Source: Apricaphanius iberus (Eukaryota > Chordata > Actinopteri > Cyprinodontiformes > Aphaniidae). Taken from it: a DNA stretch of 64,000 nucleotides. The DNA lies in contig JAPXFQ010002814.1 in assembly GCA_028564705.1 (NCBI GenBank), positions 1,302,001 to 1,366,000 on the forward strand. The letters run 5' to 3'. Shown here piece by piece: positions 1 to 12,959 of this stretch. Below the pieces are notes generated by a model that saw only the letters and a program-made list of their open reading frames with translations, was not told the origin of the DNA and searched no databases. The position numbers were made by a program, and so were the translations under genes. How positions within the stretch are numbered: position 1 is the stretch's first letter; every line of letters starts with the position of its first letter.

Positions 1-810
1 CTGCAGTGAAGTATCGATCTTCCGGGTCGTCTTCAAGGTACAAAGCTTTACGGCTTATTGATAGATTATGTAGATTCAGCCGGGTTTGGATGGGCTGTCT
101 ATGTCATGATACAAGACTATCAACAATCTCATCTATTTATTTGAGTTGAGCTCCTGTTATGAATTTCAATGCAGGTTCCTTAGCAGGAAATTGCAAACTC
201 CAGAGAGATAATATAGAGATGGATTTAGGGCTAATAGGACATATGATGTGCACAGTCCACACAATGCTGTAAATCCGAGAATTTATTAAAAGCCTCAGTT
301 TTAGTTGGTCAAAATGTGTTTTAGTTCCCTTTTCATAATGCAGACAGGGATGTGTCTTTGAGGGCTTAAAGCAGGATTAGGGGGTCAACTAAATTGCACT
401 GTCACTTTCTGAGGGGTACTGAGGTCGTATTTCCCTGCAACATGCTCGCTGCACTGAATTACTTTAAAGAGAGAAGACAAGGAGTTGCCATAGAGACCTT
501 AGTGGAGCATCTGCAGTAACCTGTCTATAGACAGTTCATCCAAACACTGGAATGAGTGGATCCATAACACTGTCATAAGGTCTCACAACATTACAGTGAA
601 TGTTGAGAATTAATTTAAGAAAATAGTAATTCAGGCTGCCAGCCAGCCAGCCAGCAATTTAAAATAATTTGATCAGTTTCTGGGCTTGACCCCTATTGTC
701 AGATTGATCAAATATATTCACAATAAGAATTAAAATCAACTTTACCGGCCAATGTTGTGTGTAAAAACAAGAAATTTGACTTAGGTTTTTGAAACACAAT
801 GAAAACACAA
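1..810. other. Unassigned AT-rich DNA
   Basis: No gene or recognisable repeat is seen. The only local structure is a short CCAG-type run near 640-655. Open frames are short and without family resemblance. Confidence 0.5.
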
Positions 811-1445
811 GGGCCTTATTTATCAATTTTCAAAATAAGTAACACAAAATTGCGTGTTTAACAAAATTGTGCCAGTGGGTCGTCCTTCATTTGCGGGTGA
901 TCTACTAAAATGCACGATTGATAATTCTGCTGTGTTTTCCGTGCCATGCAGCGCCCAGCCGCCAGACGCACTGGAGAGTAGCGAGCAGTGAAGGTATGAT
1001 GCACCTTTCTCAAAAAAGGGAAATAAATTGCATAAACTGTCAAATTCACCAGTTTAAGATTGTTAATTGCTACTAGGCTAGACTGTCTGTCAATGCTTGT
1101 TTTCATTTGTTATTAATGACCATGTTTATTTGTGGTCAAGCAAAGTTAAGTCATATGTTGTCAGAGGCGGTAAATATAGGGGCAAAACAGCCACCACAAA
1201 GAGTTTTATCTTTGAAAAATCAAACCAAATCTGCAACTCAAAACCCAAAATTGTGCACCTTTTTAACAGAATCCCCACATTGCATATTCATCAAGGGCAA
1301 AATACCTAAATGGATTGCACACATCTTGCTGCTGGTTTAACAGGCACACTACACTGTGCCTGCTTAGTCACCTGCTGTGTGTTTTGCACCTGCTGTAAGG
1401 TTTGCATATGTTTTAAAAAGCGCAAACCCTTGTTAAATCACGCCC
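811..1445. mobile_element. Candidate Harbinger-type MITE
   Basis: The left end GGGCCTTATTTATCAA (811-826) and the reverse complement of the right end, GGGCGTGATTTAACAA (1430-1445), match at 13 of 16 positions, which suggests terminal inverted repeats around a 635-bp non-coding interior. Ends of the GGGCCT-ATTTA type are typical of fish PIF/Harbinger MITEs. No 3-bp target duplication is preserved, so the assignment is tentative. Three short open frames inside it (858-1340) have no coding signature. Confidence 0.45.
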
Positions 1446-1829
1446 ATAGGGTATAAAAATGTGATCAAATGTGAGAGGGACCTAACTGCAGTTACATTGG
1501 TTAACAAGGGTGCCACCATATATCCTATCAATATCGGAAGTACCAAGCAGAAACTGTCATAAAACAAATAGAAAAATAAAGAGAAGTCCCAAGCAGATGT
1601 TTCTTCTTCATGTAATATATGTATTGCTTATTCGGTGTCCATACCTATTTTTTTTTTCTCCAACAACTTTATCGAACAGAGTGCAAGTATATTACAAGAA
1701 TGCACAAACAGACAGGGGTGTTAATTTTACAAATACAAGTAAAGATTCACAAATATCAATTGTATTGAGAGCATTTTTTAGAGGAGTGTTATATTATTTT
1801 TACGTTATAGGTCTACCTCTTTAGTCCAG

Positions 1830-1985
1830 TGTTTTCTCAATAATTTTTGAGCCAAGGTAGTTTTTTTTGCATTCCTAAAAATCACAAAGCACACCACCAA
1901 CTAATGTTAAGATTACTTAGCACTGTTGGCTACTTTTGCAACACATTGCATCCCCGGTGAAAGTAAATCCTAATGAAATATAGGC
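1830..1985 (+). repeat. Decayed interspersed repeat fragment
   Basis: This segment resembles a teleost repeat that begins with a CAGTG-TTTTCAA word, then a GAGCCAAGG motif and an ACACCACCAAC motif. The resemblance is from memory. Ends and superfamily could not be established. Confidence 0.35.
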
Positions 1986-2203
1986 TCTGCTGTCACCGTT
2001 TTTTGTTACTTTTGACCTCCATTCATACTAGGCCCTTCATCTGTGTCCAAATTTTATTCAGTTTGGAGTTTCCATTTTTCCTTTTGTAAAGCTTTTTCAT
2101 CACTGTCACCATAGTCTCACTAGCCACAATGCCACTACCACCAGGCATCACTAATTCTCTTGTCTCAAAATACAAGGCAATAAGGCACATTTTCAAACAC
2201 AAG

Positions 2204-2416
2204 TTAATGGAGAGCCATAGTCGCACCCTTCTACTTGCAGTCCGTAGGTCCCCTGCTGCCAAAAGAATGAATTAGAGTCAATGGAGCGATAAAAGTTGTT
2301 CTCTGATCTTGTCTGAAATGTGTCATGGATCAAACATATTATGTCCGCGAATTTTAAAAACACATTTTTATGTAGATAAAATGTTTGATTATGACTGGCA
2401 GCAAAAGTTACTTCAG
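2204..2416 (-). repeat. Unnamed repeat P, copy 1
   Basis: Read on the minus strand, it runs from GAAGTAACTTTTGC through ATCGCTCCATTGACTCTAA to a GGCTCTCCATTAA block. The same order of blocks occurs at 2940-3160, 13713-13925 and 53681-53880. No protein-coding role is seen, although overlapping frames in copies 1 and 2 give similar peptides simply because the DNA is homologous. Class unknown. Confidence 0.6.
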
Positions 2417-2437
2417 ATTTTATGTAAGGACGCAAAA

Positions 2438-2694
2438 GGCGACTGTGGCTCAGTGGTAGAGTAGAGTCGGCTTGCAATCAGTTCGTAGGTTCGTAGTTTC
2501 GATTCCAGCTTCCTCCAGTCACATGTCGATGTGCCCCTGGGCAAGGCACTTAACCCAAAAAACATTGTCCTACCGAGCCGTGTTTGCTGTCGGGGTATGA
2601 ATGTGAGTGTGAATGGGTGAATTTGGCTTCAATGTAAAGCGCTTTGAGTGTGACTAGAAAAGCGCTTTATAAGTTCAGTCTATATACCATTTAC
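2438..2694 (+). mobile_element. tRNA-derived SINE
   Basis: A tRNA-like head carries a polymerase III A box (TGGCTCAGTGG, 2446-2456) and B box (TTTCGATTCC, 2497-2506). The body has the common fish SINE segments around GGGCAAGGCACTTAACCC and a tail ending AAGCGCTTTATAAGT. It is about 257 bp. No clear target duplication is visible. SINEs of this kind are copied by a partner LINE; this copy is not a functional tRNA because the head does not fold with a plausible anticodon arm. Confidence 0.85.
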
Positions 2695-2939
2695 TTATGG
2701 GACTACAAATGAACAAGTGATTCGCCTCATTCCTCCACCACGATGGAACGAGCATATGTAGAAAACCTCTACAAATCTGACCATGTGGAAAGTGCCAGCT
2801 ATTCTGGGGGAGAAATAGTCGGTGGAGTGAGAGCCAGTATGCAGAAGAAGCTCTACAAAGCCTTGGTGATTATTTTAAGTGCTGGCTAGTGTTAGCCCCA
2901 GATGTCATAAATGCAACTTCTCATGTGTGGGCATTACAA

Positions 2940-3160
2940 TTTCTAAAATCAAATAAATCACAAATCAGTGGACAAATACAATCGAAACGCACATCAATAG
3001 TTCTAATTGAAATTGAGGTGTATCATATGTGTGATTCAGGACAAAACAGACCAGAAAATAACTTTTATTGCTCCAATGACTTTCGTTCGTTATTTTTTTG
3101 GCTAGGGGACCCATCGGCCGACCGGAAGGGCAGGAGGCTTTGGCTCCCAATAGAGGTGCT
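2940..3160 (+). repeat. Unnamed repeat P, copy 2
   Basis: It shares the blocks CAGAAAATAACTTTTATTG, GACCCATCGGCCGACC and GGCTCCCAATAG with the other P copies. It lies in the opposite orientation to copy 1, with the SINE between them. Its 5' part is more diverged than copies 3 and 4. Confidence 0.55.
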
Positions 3161-6100
3161 CTACCTGGGTTGATGATAAAGAAGCTACCTGCTGCCACTT
3201 GCTGATAAGGAAAAGTATTACATGATTACTCCACAGGTCACTGGGCAGCACAGAAACTCGACAATGGCACATTATTTTGCAGCCAATAATTAATTAGTTT
3301 TCAAAAAAGTTTTTTTTTTTTAACATACCAATTAGTTGAGACTGAATAATTTCCATCAGCACACCTGATGATCTCTCACGGCACAGTGAATGAAAAACAG
3401 TGCTTTAGTCCATACTGAATTGTACCCATTAAAGGGCAAGGTCCCGCTTTTCTCGTCCCGGATTCACTAGCCTAGTCGATTTATGACTAATCATAATTTT
3501 CGAGGAACTAATATGATATGTTTATTCGTTTTAGAATTTAGGAGCAGTTATATCCATAAAAAGTTAAAATTACAACTTGGTGATCAATTAACTAGCGCTT
3601 GAGACTTCCAGTAAAGATAGAATAAATGGCAGCACCTTTCTCTGCCATGGTAATTGCAGGAAGGTACTCTTGTGAAATGTTGGCTTATTTTTAAAAGGCA
3701 CTTTTAAGCTGACAAGGGATCCTTGTTAGAATGCATTTTGCAATTACTGAATATGAGTGTATACAGCAAAAAAAATATATATGGGCCAGAAGAGGAGTTT
3801 GGGGTATTCCACAAATCACACCAGCCAAATACGGACACTGAACCTTCTGTGTGAAAGGTAAGATCCCAAATAATATAAAACTGTTCCAGAGATCACCACA
3901 AACTATGCCGTCTCTTTGGCTGGAGGTTTAAACTTTATTATTAAAGGCTGCTAAAAGATTTAACCAGACCAAAACAGTAAATTCTTCTACTGTATTTCTG
4001 CGGCCATCACAACATCACTGGACACTTTAAGCAAACAGTTTCTGTTGAATGCATTATACGTAAACTAAATGAATATTTGTCTAAACTTTTCTGTTGTTCC
4101 TGAAAAGAAATATGTTAGATGGCTACAATTTTCTCACATTTTGCAGCAAAAGTTGATAAAATCACCCTGTAATTATTTGCTTCAGAGGAGTCCAAGCAGA
4201 GTTTCTAAAGAAGCAACACAGTATTTAAAAGGGATTGGAATAGGCCAAATTGGGAGAAGAGATTAATGAGCTCCATCATGCAGAGGCCTATCGGGTGAAA
4301 AACTTTCAAAAACAAAGTAGCTGATGGAATAATAAACAAAAACAAGAAAGGTACAAAACAACAGAAAAAAAAATCTTCTTGCTGACATTTTAATACAAAA
4401 ATGGCACAGTATTTTTAGTGGGAGTTTTCATATCTGCAGCAAGTATTACCTTAAGACATTTAAGCCTTAACAACATTAGAAGAACAAAAAAAAAGTTGAT
4501 GAAATGACCTAAAAGTTGAATAATTCTGGAAACTATGCAAATATGTCAAGAAATGACCATAATGATTATGCATCATTAAAATTCAGATGAAAAAGATGAA
4601 GCCCCTATTTTGTAACATCTATCAATATGGTAATTTTAACATTTACTCCCCCTGTCCTCCATTTTTTGCTTCTGTACTTTCTTCTCTCTGAAGCTTGAAA
4701 AGCACTGCAGCTCCACTGGGTCTACACAAACAGTCACTGCGGCAGAGGTGGAAAGAATTAATTTTCTGATATTAACACTCAGATAATCAAATTACTTCTA
4801 AGTTTAATACAATTTGTCTTGGATCTTTGCAGTTATTAACGCTTTTAAAGGGAAACACTTGCTTTCTTAATTGCTATATTTTTCTTTAAGCATTTTTTGC
4901 CATTAAAGATAAAATGAAGAAAAATAGAAAAAAATCTGATGTTTTTTCCACTTTCTGGGAGAGGGTCATTTTAGCACCAGATTGGTATCAGCCTGATGAT
5001 TTATGCTTCCACAGCAAAAGAATAGAGTCAAATATCAGATTATGTGGACGCATAATCAGTAGGGAATTGTCTGTGACAAAGACAAATAGATCTATTACTT
5101 ACAACTGGAATTAGTTAAAGGGCATATATCATTAAACTTACAACTTTCACTTTTAAGATGTATTTAGGCCATTACTTAATAAAAGTATATTTATTAGAAA
5201 ATAAAAAGCAACTGAACACACAGGTGAAAGTTGCTGAAGACTTTAAGATTGTAATGCCCAACTTGGGCATTGATGTATAAAAATTGGACACATAAAACAG
5301 AAGCAGTGGTAGCAAAGTCTGCAGCTTGAATTTATGAAGGAAAGATTTAAATGGTGATCAGTTGAGTGGGGATGAGTACAGTCTGAGACCAGAAGATTAG
5401 ACACCTAGCAAACAAACACTCTACAGAGGTGTTTAAAAGCACGTTGTTGTGTGTCATTTTACCACAGTGGCAAATGACTGCTTGTGACAAAAAACTAAAA
5501 TCAGAGACAAAAACTTTGTCTGCATTCTCATGGTCATGGGAATTTCTGTTTCTATCTTAACCAGCATTGTTAATCTGCTGTAATGGTCTGTGTTCACCAT
5601 ACACTTGTGTCACAAAATAACTTGGTAGATATTTGGAAACCATCCAGTGGCTTTGACTTTTCTACTACCAAACAGTCCATCTTTTACCTATGAGAGGTTA
5701 ACTACTAGTGATGACGGTAAAACGCTACTTAGTAGTGGGTTTCTCTAAATATGACCCCTTTTTTAGAAACTGCAAATCTAACACATTACTATTTCAATAC
5801 CAGTAATAAAATTAAAGTTACTTCTTCAAACCACTGGATGATATTAGTTTTGTAATTTTCCTAAGCAAAAAAAATATTGTTGATTCAACGGCAGAAAAAG
5901 TTGTTGGAAAACAAGCAACAATAGTGGTAAGCATGGTCTTACATACCTTCTATGAAATTGCTGCTGTCCTTTCTTTACTTAATCTGAACATTAAATAGCT
6001 GATTATCTCCTCTATAGACACCATGTTTGTTTTGTTTCTAGCCTACAAATCCGACACTCTATCCCGGCTGAGTTCTGTACTTTACGGCCTAGTGGAATTC

Positions 6101-8087
6101 TCCAGTAGTACATGCAGTGTGCAAGAAAGTACGTACCCAAGACACAGCCTGCTCCAAACTCCATAAGTCTGTCTGCTGTTAGTGTGCCCACAACACGTTG
6201 TTTGTTAGAAGTTAAAAACTGCTACAAAATAGTAAATGTTTTATTAGCTGATCAAACTTAAGCTCACAAACAACAGCTGTGGTCATCTTAGCTCAAGGAG
6301 GGAGTGAACATCTAGACCATTATGGTTAGAGCACTGTTTGTTCCATTCACATATGTTCTGGATTGTTCTCTCCTCTGCATCCAATATTGTAACTGAATCA
6401 TAATCCTTGGGTGACAGACTTTCCAATAGAGATACAGTGTTAGTTAGTAATGGACAAAACTATCTTCTTCACCTCCAACAGTATCTTTTTCTGCATAGAT
6501 GATCTTTGCAGCTGAAGTGCTCAGGCCATCCTTTTCCGTGTTGTGCTCTATGAAAAGCTTAAACATAGAATATATCAGGAAGAATCAAGCAATTTAAAAT
6601 TGTATCAAATGTTTTTACAAATGTATAGCCATGATTTGGCAGTATTATTATTTAAAAATTGCACATTAGATTTTAAATGTTTTATATGACCATTGCAATT
6701 TAAGAGGTATGCCAGGCAATTTGAGTCGTAACACTTTAAATTAATGCTTGCTTGCCATTTATCAAAATAAAACCAGTGATAAGGTGAATCCCTGCTGGGA
6801 AAATTGTTGCAGTGCTTTCTGCATCAACAGAGTTACTTAAGATTTGTCCTCTTCAAGCATGACTAAAAATAAAGCTGAATTGCAGCCAGCAAGGTCAGTA
6901 TGGATTATGGAGCCCTGCACTCCCAGTGGAAAAAAAATATAAAGTTGTTTGCTTGTCCATCCCAATGTCAGATCAAGAATCAAGAGGGAAAATGCTTCTC
7001 TCAGCAGGTCAAGACTTCCCGTCGATGATAATCTGATGGAATGGCTGATTTTAGCTGCATGGACCAAAGCCAGCGTGGAGGAAACGGCGGCTGGTTGTAT
7101 AGATTGTTCCACGGATATGTCTGCTTGTAAAGCTTTTTAGTTGAACAACAGAACTTCCGCCAGGCAAGCTATGTGTGTAGATTTAATTAGGCCCTTAATC
7201 TTGAAATAATTTTTTTCTTGTTCCACTTAACAGGGTAAAGAGTCTTAAGCCTTTCAAGTTAGTTAAGCCAAATAATAGTAATTCGCTGTGTTGTAAAATA
7301 ATATGAATTACTACTAAATATGCTGTGTTAGGCTAGTGGATAAACTGAATTATATTAGAGAAACATTTGGATAGAGAAGATTTTTGCTGTAAATGTTTCT
7401 CAGAGCTGGAGGTGACACCTGTGTTTACTGACTCTGATATCACGTTCCACACTCAGTCATCACATTCAGATGGTAGCATCTCATAGAGCTGAGGTTCTGC
7501 TTCCTGAACTGCAGTATAATCCTGTTCGCCAACATGCTGCACTGTCCAAGATTCCTGTATGATTTGTACAATGTGCACAAACAGCACCTGGCAGCTCAAA
7601 CCTGTTTGCATCCAGGTAAATCTATTTCCACATCAAATCTGAACTAGTTGTGAGTAGCTGTAAAAACATGAGCGCTAAGTACACTTCCTTAAAATGTACC
7701 ATCGTTTGTCTTCCTTAAAAGGCTTGTGCTGCTATCTTTTGGCTTAATTTGATGTCACACCTTTAAATGATTTCTAAAATAACTTAAATTCATTTTTTTA
7801 AAATACAACAGGCAATTACTGCACTATGTTTTCACTTTTATCACATAATGCACAGTGATTAAATACATAACTGCTCAGAACAATAGGGTTGTAACCTTGG
7901 AAAATCTTCAAATAACCTCTGAAGGATGCATTTATATGAAAATCTCCTACCTGCAAGTTGTGCTTGTAGAAAATGTGGAAGGTCTCAAGTCAAAGACCTG
8001 ATCTAAAAGTGTTTTTTGCTCATGCAAAAAATAAAGATACCCTTGCCCTTTCCATCTCATCTCTGCATCACAGGATCTCTAAGTTGA
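3161..8087. other. Long stretch without identified genes or repeats
   Basis: This is AT-rich sequence with oligo-A and oligo-T runs. No frame above 91 codons is present and none resembles a known protein. A frame near 7475-7650 ends at a CAG/GTAAAT donor-like junction but has no recognisable homology and is not called as an exon. Confidence 0.5.
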
Positions 8088-8226
8088 CATCCATCCATTT
8101 TCTGAACCGCTTAGTCCTCCAGGGGTCGCAGGGTGGTGGGGGATGGGGGGGTGGCTGGTGCCTATATCCAGCTGTCAACAGGCCAGAGGTGGGACACACT
8201 CTGGACTGGTCGCCAGTCCATCACAG
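8088..8226 (+). repeat. Teleost interspersed repeat R, copy 1
   Basis: The segment starts with CCATCCATTTTCTGAACCGC, continues with GGGGTCGCAGGG and CCTATATCCAGCTGTC, and ends with CTGGTCGCCAGTCCATCAC. This order is characteristic of a very common fish repeat, possibly a LINE 3' end, whose exact family I cannot name. Two more decayed copies lie at 18530-18602 and 22243-22437. Confidence 0.7.
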
Positions 8227-8237
8227 TAAGTTGACAC

Positions 8238-8296
8238 TATTATTATTATTATTATTTTTTTTTTTACAATTTTTTTTTTATTATTATTATTATTAC
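8238..8296. repeat. (ATT)n and poly-T low-complexity tract
   Basis: ATT trinucleotide runs flank two T tracts. It directly follows repeat R copy 1 and may be that repeat's expanded tail. Confidence 0.9.
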
Positions 8297-10182
8297 ATTG
8301 TGTCTCCTGCCAACTCTGCTATACCCACTGTTTATTTCTCCATAAAGTCTTTCTCTGGTTTTACCTTGCTCCCTCTCCCTCTATGGAAGAAATATAGTCT
8401 CATCGGAGTCCAACTCTTTTTATGTATTGTATTTATAACATTTTTCTTCCATACACCTCCTCTCTCCTCACTTTTGAACTAGGATTTGGCCCCTGGAACA
8501 CTTGAGAAAAGCACAAGGGGTCGAAAACAACAACCTGTCCTTGATGCTATAGATTTGAGCGATGTAGTTTGTAAAAGAAACAAGTTTTAATGGTACAACA
8601 TGCAAGGGGTAATGAAGCAAAGGAGATGTGGTGATAGTACATGCCAGAGTTCCTTTGCTTAAAATAATTTGGGCCCTTGCAGTCAGGTGGCAAAATAGAA
8701 TAGTGTTAGTAAACAATTTTTTTAAAGACAAAATTCAAAGACATGGGTCTGTGATTTAGAATTAATAGAATTATTTAGATAATTTTAGTCCCTAGAGACT
8801 TGAGACTTGATTTGAAGTTGCATATTAATGAGTAAAGTCATTATTTCTGAACATCTGTCTAATGTGCATAAGTCCAATAATATCCAACGGTAGCCAGGTG
8901 TTGGATAGAAAGAGTTTTACTTTCAGTACATTAGATAATTGTTTTTTGTACTTGATAAGATCTCTGGTTCATAGATCTCAGTATGACTGTTGCCTTGAAT
9001 TGTAGGATCAATGGTCAAAAGCTCAAACTTACAACTTTTATAACAATATTTAATCAAAAAACTAAACATCTAGTTCTTTTGTGCATTGGTACAATAATTA
9101 GAGCAATTGTTACAGGTCCCAAGCTGCTCATTTTCCTCATACAGCATCTAAAGTGAAGGTAATCTTTATAATCTATTGGTTGTTGGGGCAATACTGAAAG
9201 CTTGGCTCGGGCAATACTGAACGCTTTCACAATGGTTAAGGATAATTGATTTTAGTGGCCAAACTGTTTTGAAGTACATCCCAACTGCATGTTCACACCT
9301 TGCCCCATTCTGTGTTGACAACTCATGCTATTACTGAAGTGTATAAAACTTTAATCCTGAACTTAAATAGTAGGCCGGCTGATGACAAGCTGTTCTCCCG
9401 GCAGCAACATGGAGGTACACGTAGGTGTTGCTCCTGTTGTGAAAAGAGCTTTCAGCCTGTAATAAGATGAATTGTGCTTTCAGTGCACTTCTTGGAAACT
9501 AGGTTTCTATTCCAAGACTTTGTCAAAATGAAGCACATTTAAAACACAGTGTTGATGCAGAGACTTGTGTAATTCTGCAGATTCTGAGGAGTACAAGTGA
9601 GTCATTGAATAAATTACATGTCGAACCAATCACACAACCACATAAATACACCTCTTCAGCTCGCCTCATTTTCCGGATCGTTGCTCTTCTCCTCCTTATC
9701 ATTCATGTTGACTTATCTGATTTCTAAGCACAACTGAGAATTAATGTCTGAAGTTATCAAACCAAGGATGATGACACCTATTAGTGTTCACCGACGCAAG
9801 ATTTAGCCACTTGAACAGCTGCAACCATCCTGATGCTTAGATACAAAGTGAGTGTGGGTGTGATCAAATCCTCAGCTAATGTTAATGTATGCCTGGATAA
9901 TTGAAGAAATCGAAAAAATTAGTCTGCTGAGTTCATACACCATGATGCAGGTTATATTTTTCCTCATTGTTTTATATTAGGAAGGCGATTATGTTGATAA
10001 AACAGCAGAAAAAGTCAAATCCATTGGCAGGTACTCTTGCTAGTCTGTGTATCTGTTCAGTTCTCCCTGCACTGCATGCACAGTGTTAGCATGGGGTTTC
10101 ATGCCCATGCACAACTGTGCTTCATTTCCTGCTCCTCTTACAATATGTGGTGCTGATAGCTGTGATGTCATAAATCAATTTA
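8297..10182. other. Unassigned AT-rich DNA
   Basis: No gene or repeat family is recognised. The bases just before the Rex3 insertion (10183-10194) form the left copy of its target-site duplication. Confidence 0.5.
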
Positions 10183-10194
10183 CCATTCTGACTT
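10183..10194. repeat. Rex3 target-site duplication, left copy
   Basis: CCATTCTGACTT is repeated exactly at 13296-13307 on the far side of the Rex3 element. It adjoins the ATCC-repeat 3' tail. Confidence 0.9.
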
Positions 10195-10224
10195 CCATCC
10201 ATCCATCCATCCATCATCTTCCGC

Positions 10225-11954
10225 TTATCCGGGGTCGGGTCGCAGGGGCAGTAGCCTAAGCAGAGAGGCCCAGACTTCCCTCTCCCCGGCTACTTGGGCC
10301 AGCTCCTCGGGAGGAATCCTGAGGCGTTCCCAGGCCAGCTGGGAGACATAATCCCTCCAGCGGGTCCTGGGTCTTCCCCTGGGTCTCCTCCCGGTGGGAC
10401 GTGCCCAGAACACCTCACAAGGGAGGCGTCCAGGAGGCATCATGACCAGATGCCTGAGCCACCTCAACTGGCTCCTCTCTAGCGGCTCTACTCTGAGCCC
10501 CCTCCGGATGACTGAGCTTCTCACCCTATCTCTACGGGAGAGCACAGCCACCCTACGGAGGAAACTCATTTCAGCCGCCTGTATCCGCAATCTCGTTCTT
10601 TCGGTCACCACCCAGCGTTCGTGACCATAGATGAGGGTAGGAACATAGATCGACTGGTAAATTGAGAGCTTTACCTTTCGGCTCAGCTCTCTCTTCACCA
10701 CGACAGACCGGTACAGCGCCCGCATAACTGCAGACGCCTTACCAATCCGTCCATCGATCTCCCGCTTCATTTTTCCCTCATTCGTGAACAAGACCCCCAG
10801 ATACCTAAACTCCCCCACTCGAGGAAGGACCTCATCCCCGACTCGGATAAGGCACACTACCCTTTCCGGCTAAAGACCATGGTCTCGGATTTGGAGGTGC
10901 TGATCCTCATCCCAGCCGCTTCACACTCGGCTGCGAACCGCTCCAACGAGAGCTGTAGATCACGTTCAGATGAAGCCAACAAGACCACATCATCTGCGAA
11001 AAGCAGAGACCCGATCCTGAGGTCACCAAAACGGATCGCCTCAACACCTTGGCTGCGCCTAGAAATCCTGTCCATAAACGTTATGAACAGGACCGGTGAC
11101 AAAGGGCAACCTTGGCGGAGTCCAGCTCTCACCAGAAATGAGTCCGACTTACTGCCGGCAATGCAAACCAGACTCTGACACCGTTCATATAGGGACCTAA
11201 CAGCCCGTATCAAAGGGCCTGCTACCCCATACTCCCGGAGTACCCCCCACAGGACACCCCGAGGGACACGGTCGAACGCCTTCTCCAAGTCAACAAAGCA
11301 CATGTAGACTGGTTGGGCGAACTCCCACGCACCCTCCAGGACCCTGCCGAGGGTGTAGAGCTGGTCCAGTGTTCCACGGCCAGGACGAAAACCGCATTGT
11401 TCCTCCTGAATCCGAGGTTCGACTATCCGTCGGACCCTCCTCTCCAGAACCCCCGAATAGACCTTACCAGGGAGGCTCAGAAGTGTTATCCCCCTATAGT
11501 TGGAACACACTCTTTGGTCCCCCTTTTTAAATAGGGGGACCACCACCCCAGTCTGCCAATTCAAGGGAACTGCCCCGATGTCCATGCAATATTGCAGAGC
11601 CAGCGAGGAGCTTTTTAACAACCTGGCGACTTCAGCACCAGAGATTGGAGAGCCCGTCCCAGAGTCCTCAGACTCTGATTCCAAACAGGAAGGCATGTCG
11701 GTGGGATTGAGGAGGTCTTCGAAGTATTCCATCCACCGACCCAAAACGTCTCGCGTTGAGGTCAGCAGCTCACCGCCCCCACTGTAAACAGTGTTGGTGG
11801 CAGACCGCTTACCCCCCTCGCTTTGAAGCCATACGGAAGTCATTCTCCATGGTCTCTCCAAACTCCTCCCACGCCCGAGTTTTTGCCTCAGCGACCATCC
11901 GAGCCACACTCCGCTTGGCCTGCCGGTACCTATCAGCTGCTTCCAGATTCCCAC
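10225..11954 (-). pseudogene. Rex3 reverse transcriptase part, broken
   Basis: The minus-strand frame 11954-10857 carries a non-LTR reverse-transcriptase core with, in order, VVVPLFKKGD, SNYRGITLLS, CGFRPGRGTLDQL, DLEKAFDRVPR, GLRQGCPLSPVLF and the catalytic FADD box (10989-11000). A TAG at the end of the first frame plus a one-base shift separates it from the C-terminal frame 10857-10225, which contains the Rex3 segments EFRYLGVLFT, LSIYQSIYVPTLIYGHE and RPRGRPRTRWRDY. The intact protein would copy its RNA into DNA at a nicked target. A deletion at about 11615 removes the first conserved block of the polymerase domain, so even the main frame would be inactive. The upstream frame 12420-11809 belongs to the same ancestral protein and joins it by another frameshift. 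Confidence 0.93.
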
Positions 11955-12931
11955 AGGCCAAAAAGGCCCGATAGGACTCCTTCTTCAGCTTGACAGCGGT
12001 TCGAGGGTTGCCGCCGCGACAGGCACCGACTACCTTACGGCCACAACTACGGTCAGCCGCTTCGACAATGGAGGCACGGAACATGGCCCATTCAGACTCA
12101 ATGTCCCCCGCCTCCCCCGGGACGTGTTTGAAGCTCTGCCGGAGGTGAGAGTTGAAACCCCTTCTGACAGGAGACTCCGCCAGACGTTCCCAGCAGACCC
12201 TCACAACACGTTTGGGCCTGCCAGGTCTGTCCGGCGTCCTCCCCCACCACCGGAGCCGACTCACCACCAGGTAGTGGTCGGTGGATAGCTCCGCCCCTCT
12301 CTTCACCCGAGTTTCCAAAACATGCGGGTCCGATGAAACGACAACCAGGGTGATCATTGGGCTGCGGCCTAGGGTGTCCTGGTGCCAAGTGCTCACATGA
12401 ACACCCTTATGCTTGAACATGGTGTTTTGTTATGGACAATCCATGACGAGCACAGAAGTCCAACAACAAAACACCGCTCGTGTTCAGATCGGGGGGGCCA
12501 TACCCCCCAACCACGCCTCTCCAGGTCTCACTGTCACTGTCCACGTGAGCGTTGAAATCCCCCAGCAGAATGAGGGAGTCCCCATAAGGAGCACTCTTCA
12601 GCACCCCCTCCAAGGACTCCAAGAAGGGTGGGTAATCTGAGCTACAGTTTGGTGCATAAGCACAAACAATAGTCAGAACCCGTCCCCCCACCCGTAGGCG
12701 GAGGGAGGCTACCCTCTCATTCACCGGGGTAAACCCCAACGTATAGGAGCCGAGATGGGGGGCAACAAGTATGCCCACCACAGCTCGGCGCCTCTCACCG
12801 GGGGCAACGCCAGAGTGGAAGAGGTGACGTTCCACGTCCCAAAGGCCAGCTTCTGCAGCTGAGGATCGGACCGCCAAGGTCCCCGCCTTCGGCCACCGCC
12901 CATCTTGCATTGCCCCTCCTTGGGCTGCCAC
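11809..12931 (-). pseudogene. Rex3 AP-type endonuclease part, broken
   Basis: The minus-strand frame 12931-12407 includes [11 protein letters not shown] and LGDFNAHVD (about 12540-12580), the strand and Asp/Asn motifs of apurinic-type endonucleases of non-LTR elements. The next frame, 12420-11809, continues with STDHYLVV, the catalytic Asp-His motif, and the linker toward the polymerase; a frameshift near 12410 separates the two. Near 12818 the segment between the GTWNVTS motif and the [10 protein letters not shown] motif is missing, which takes out the region that normally carries the catalytic glutamate. The intact domain would nick target DNA to prime reverse transcription. This copy is dead. 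Confidence 0.9.
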
Positions 12932-12959
12932 CTTACCGCGGTGGAGGGGTTTGAGTGTC

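Noticed and set aside
2438..2520. Possible tRNA gene.
   Set aside because: A and B boxes are present, but no complete cloverleaf or terminator follows, and a SINE body continues from it.
7475..7650. Open frame with an ATG near 7530 and a CAG/GTAAAT donor-like junction, possible first coding exon.
   Set aside because: No known domain, and stops border it closely. One donor-like match is expected by chance in this much DNA.
7973..8482. 169-codon open frame.
   Set aside because: It runs through repeat R and an (ATT)n/poly-T tract that encodes Leu, Phe and Tyr runs; an artefact of repeats.
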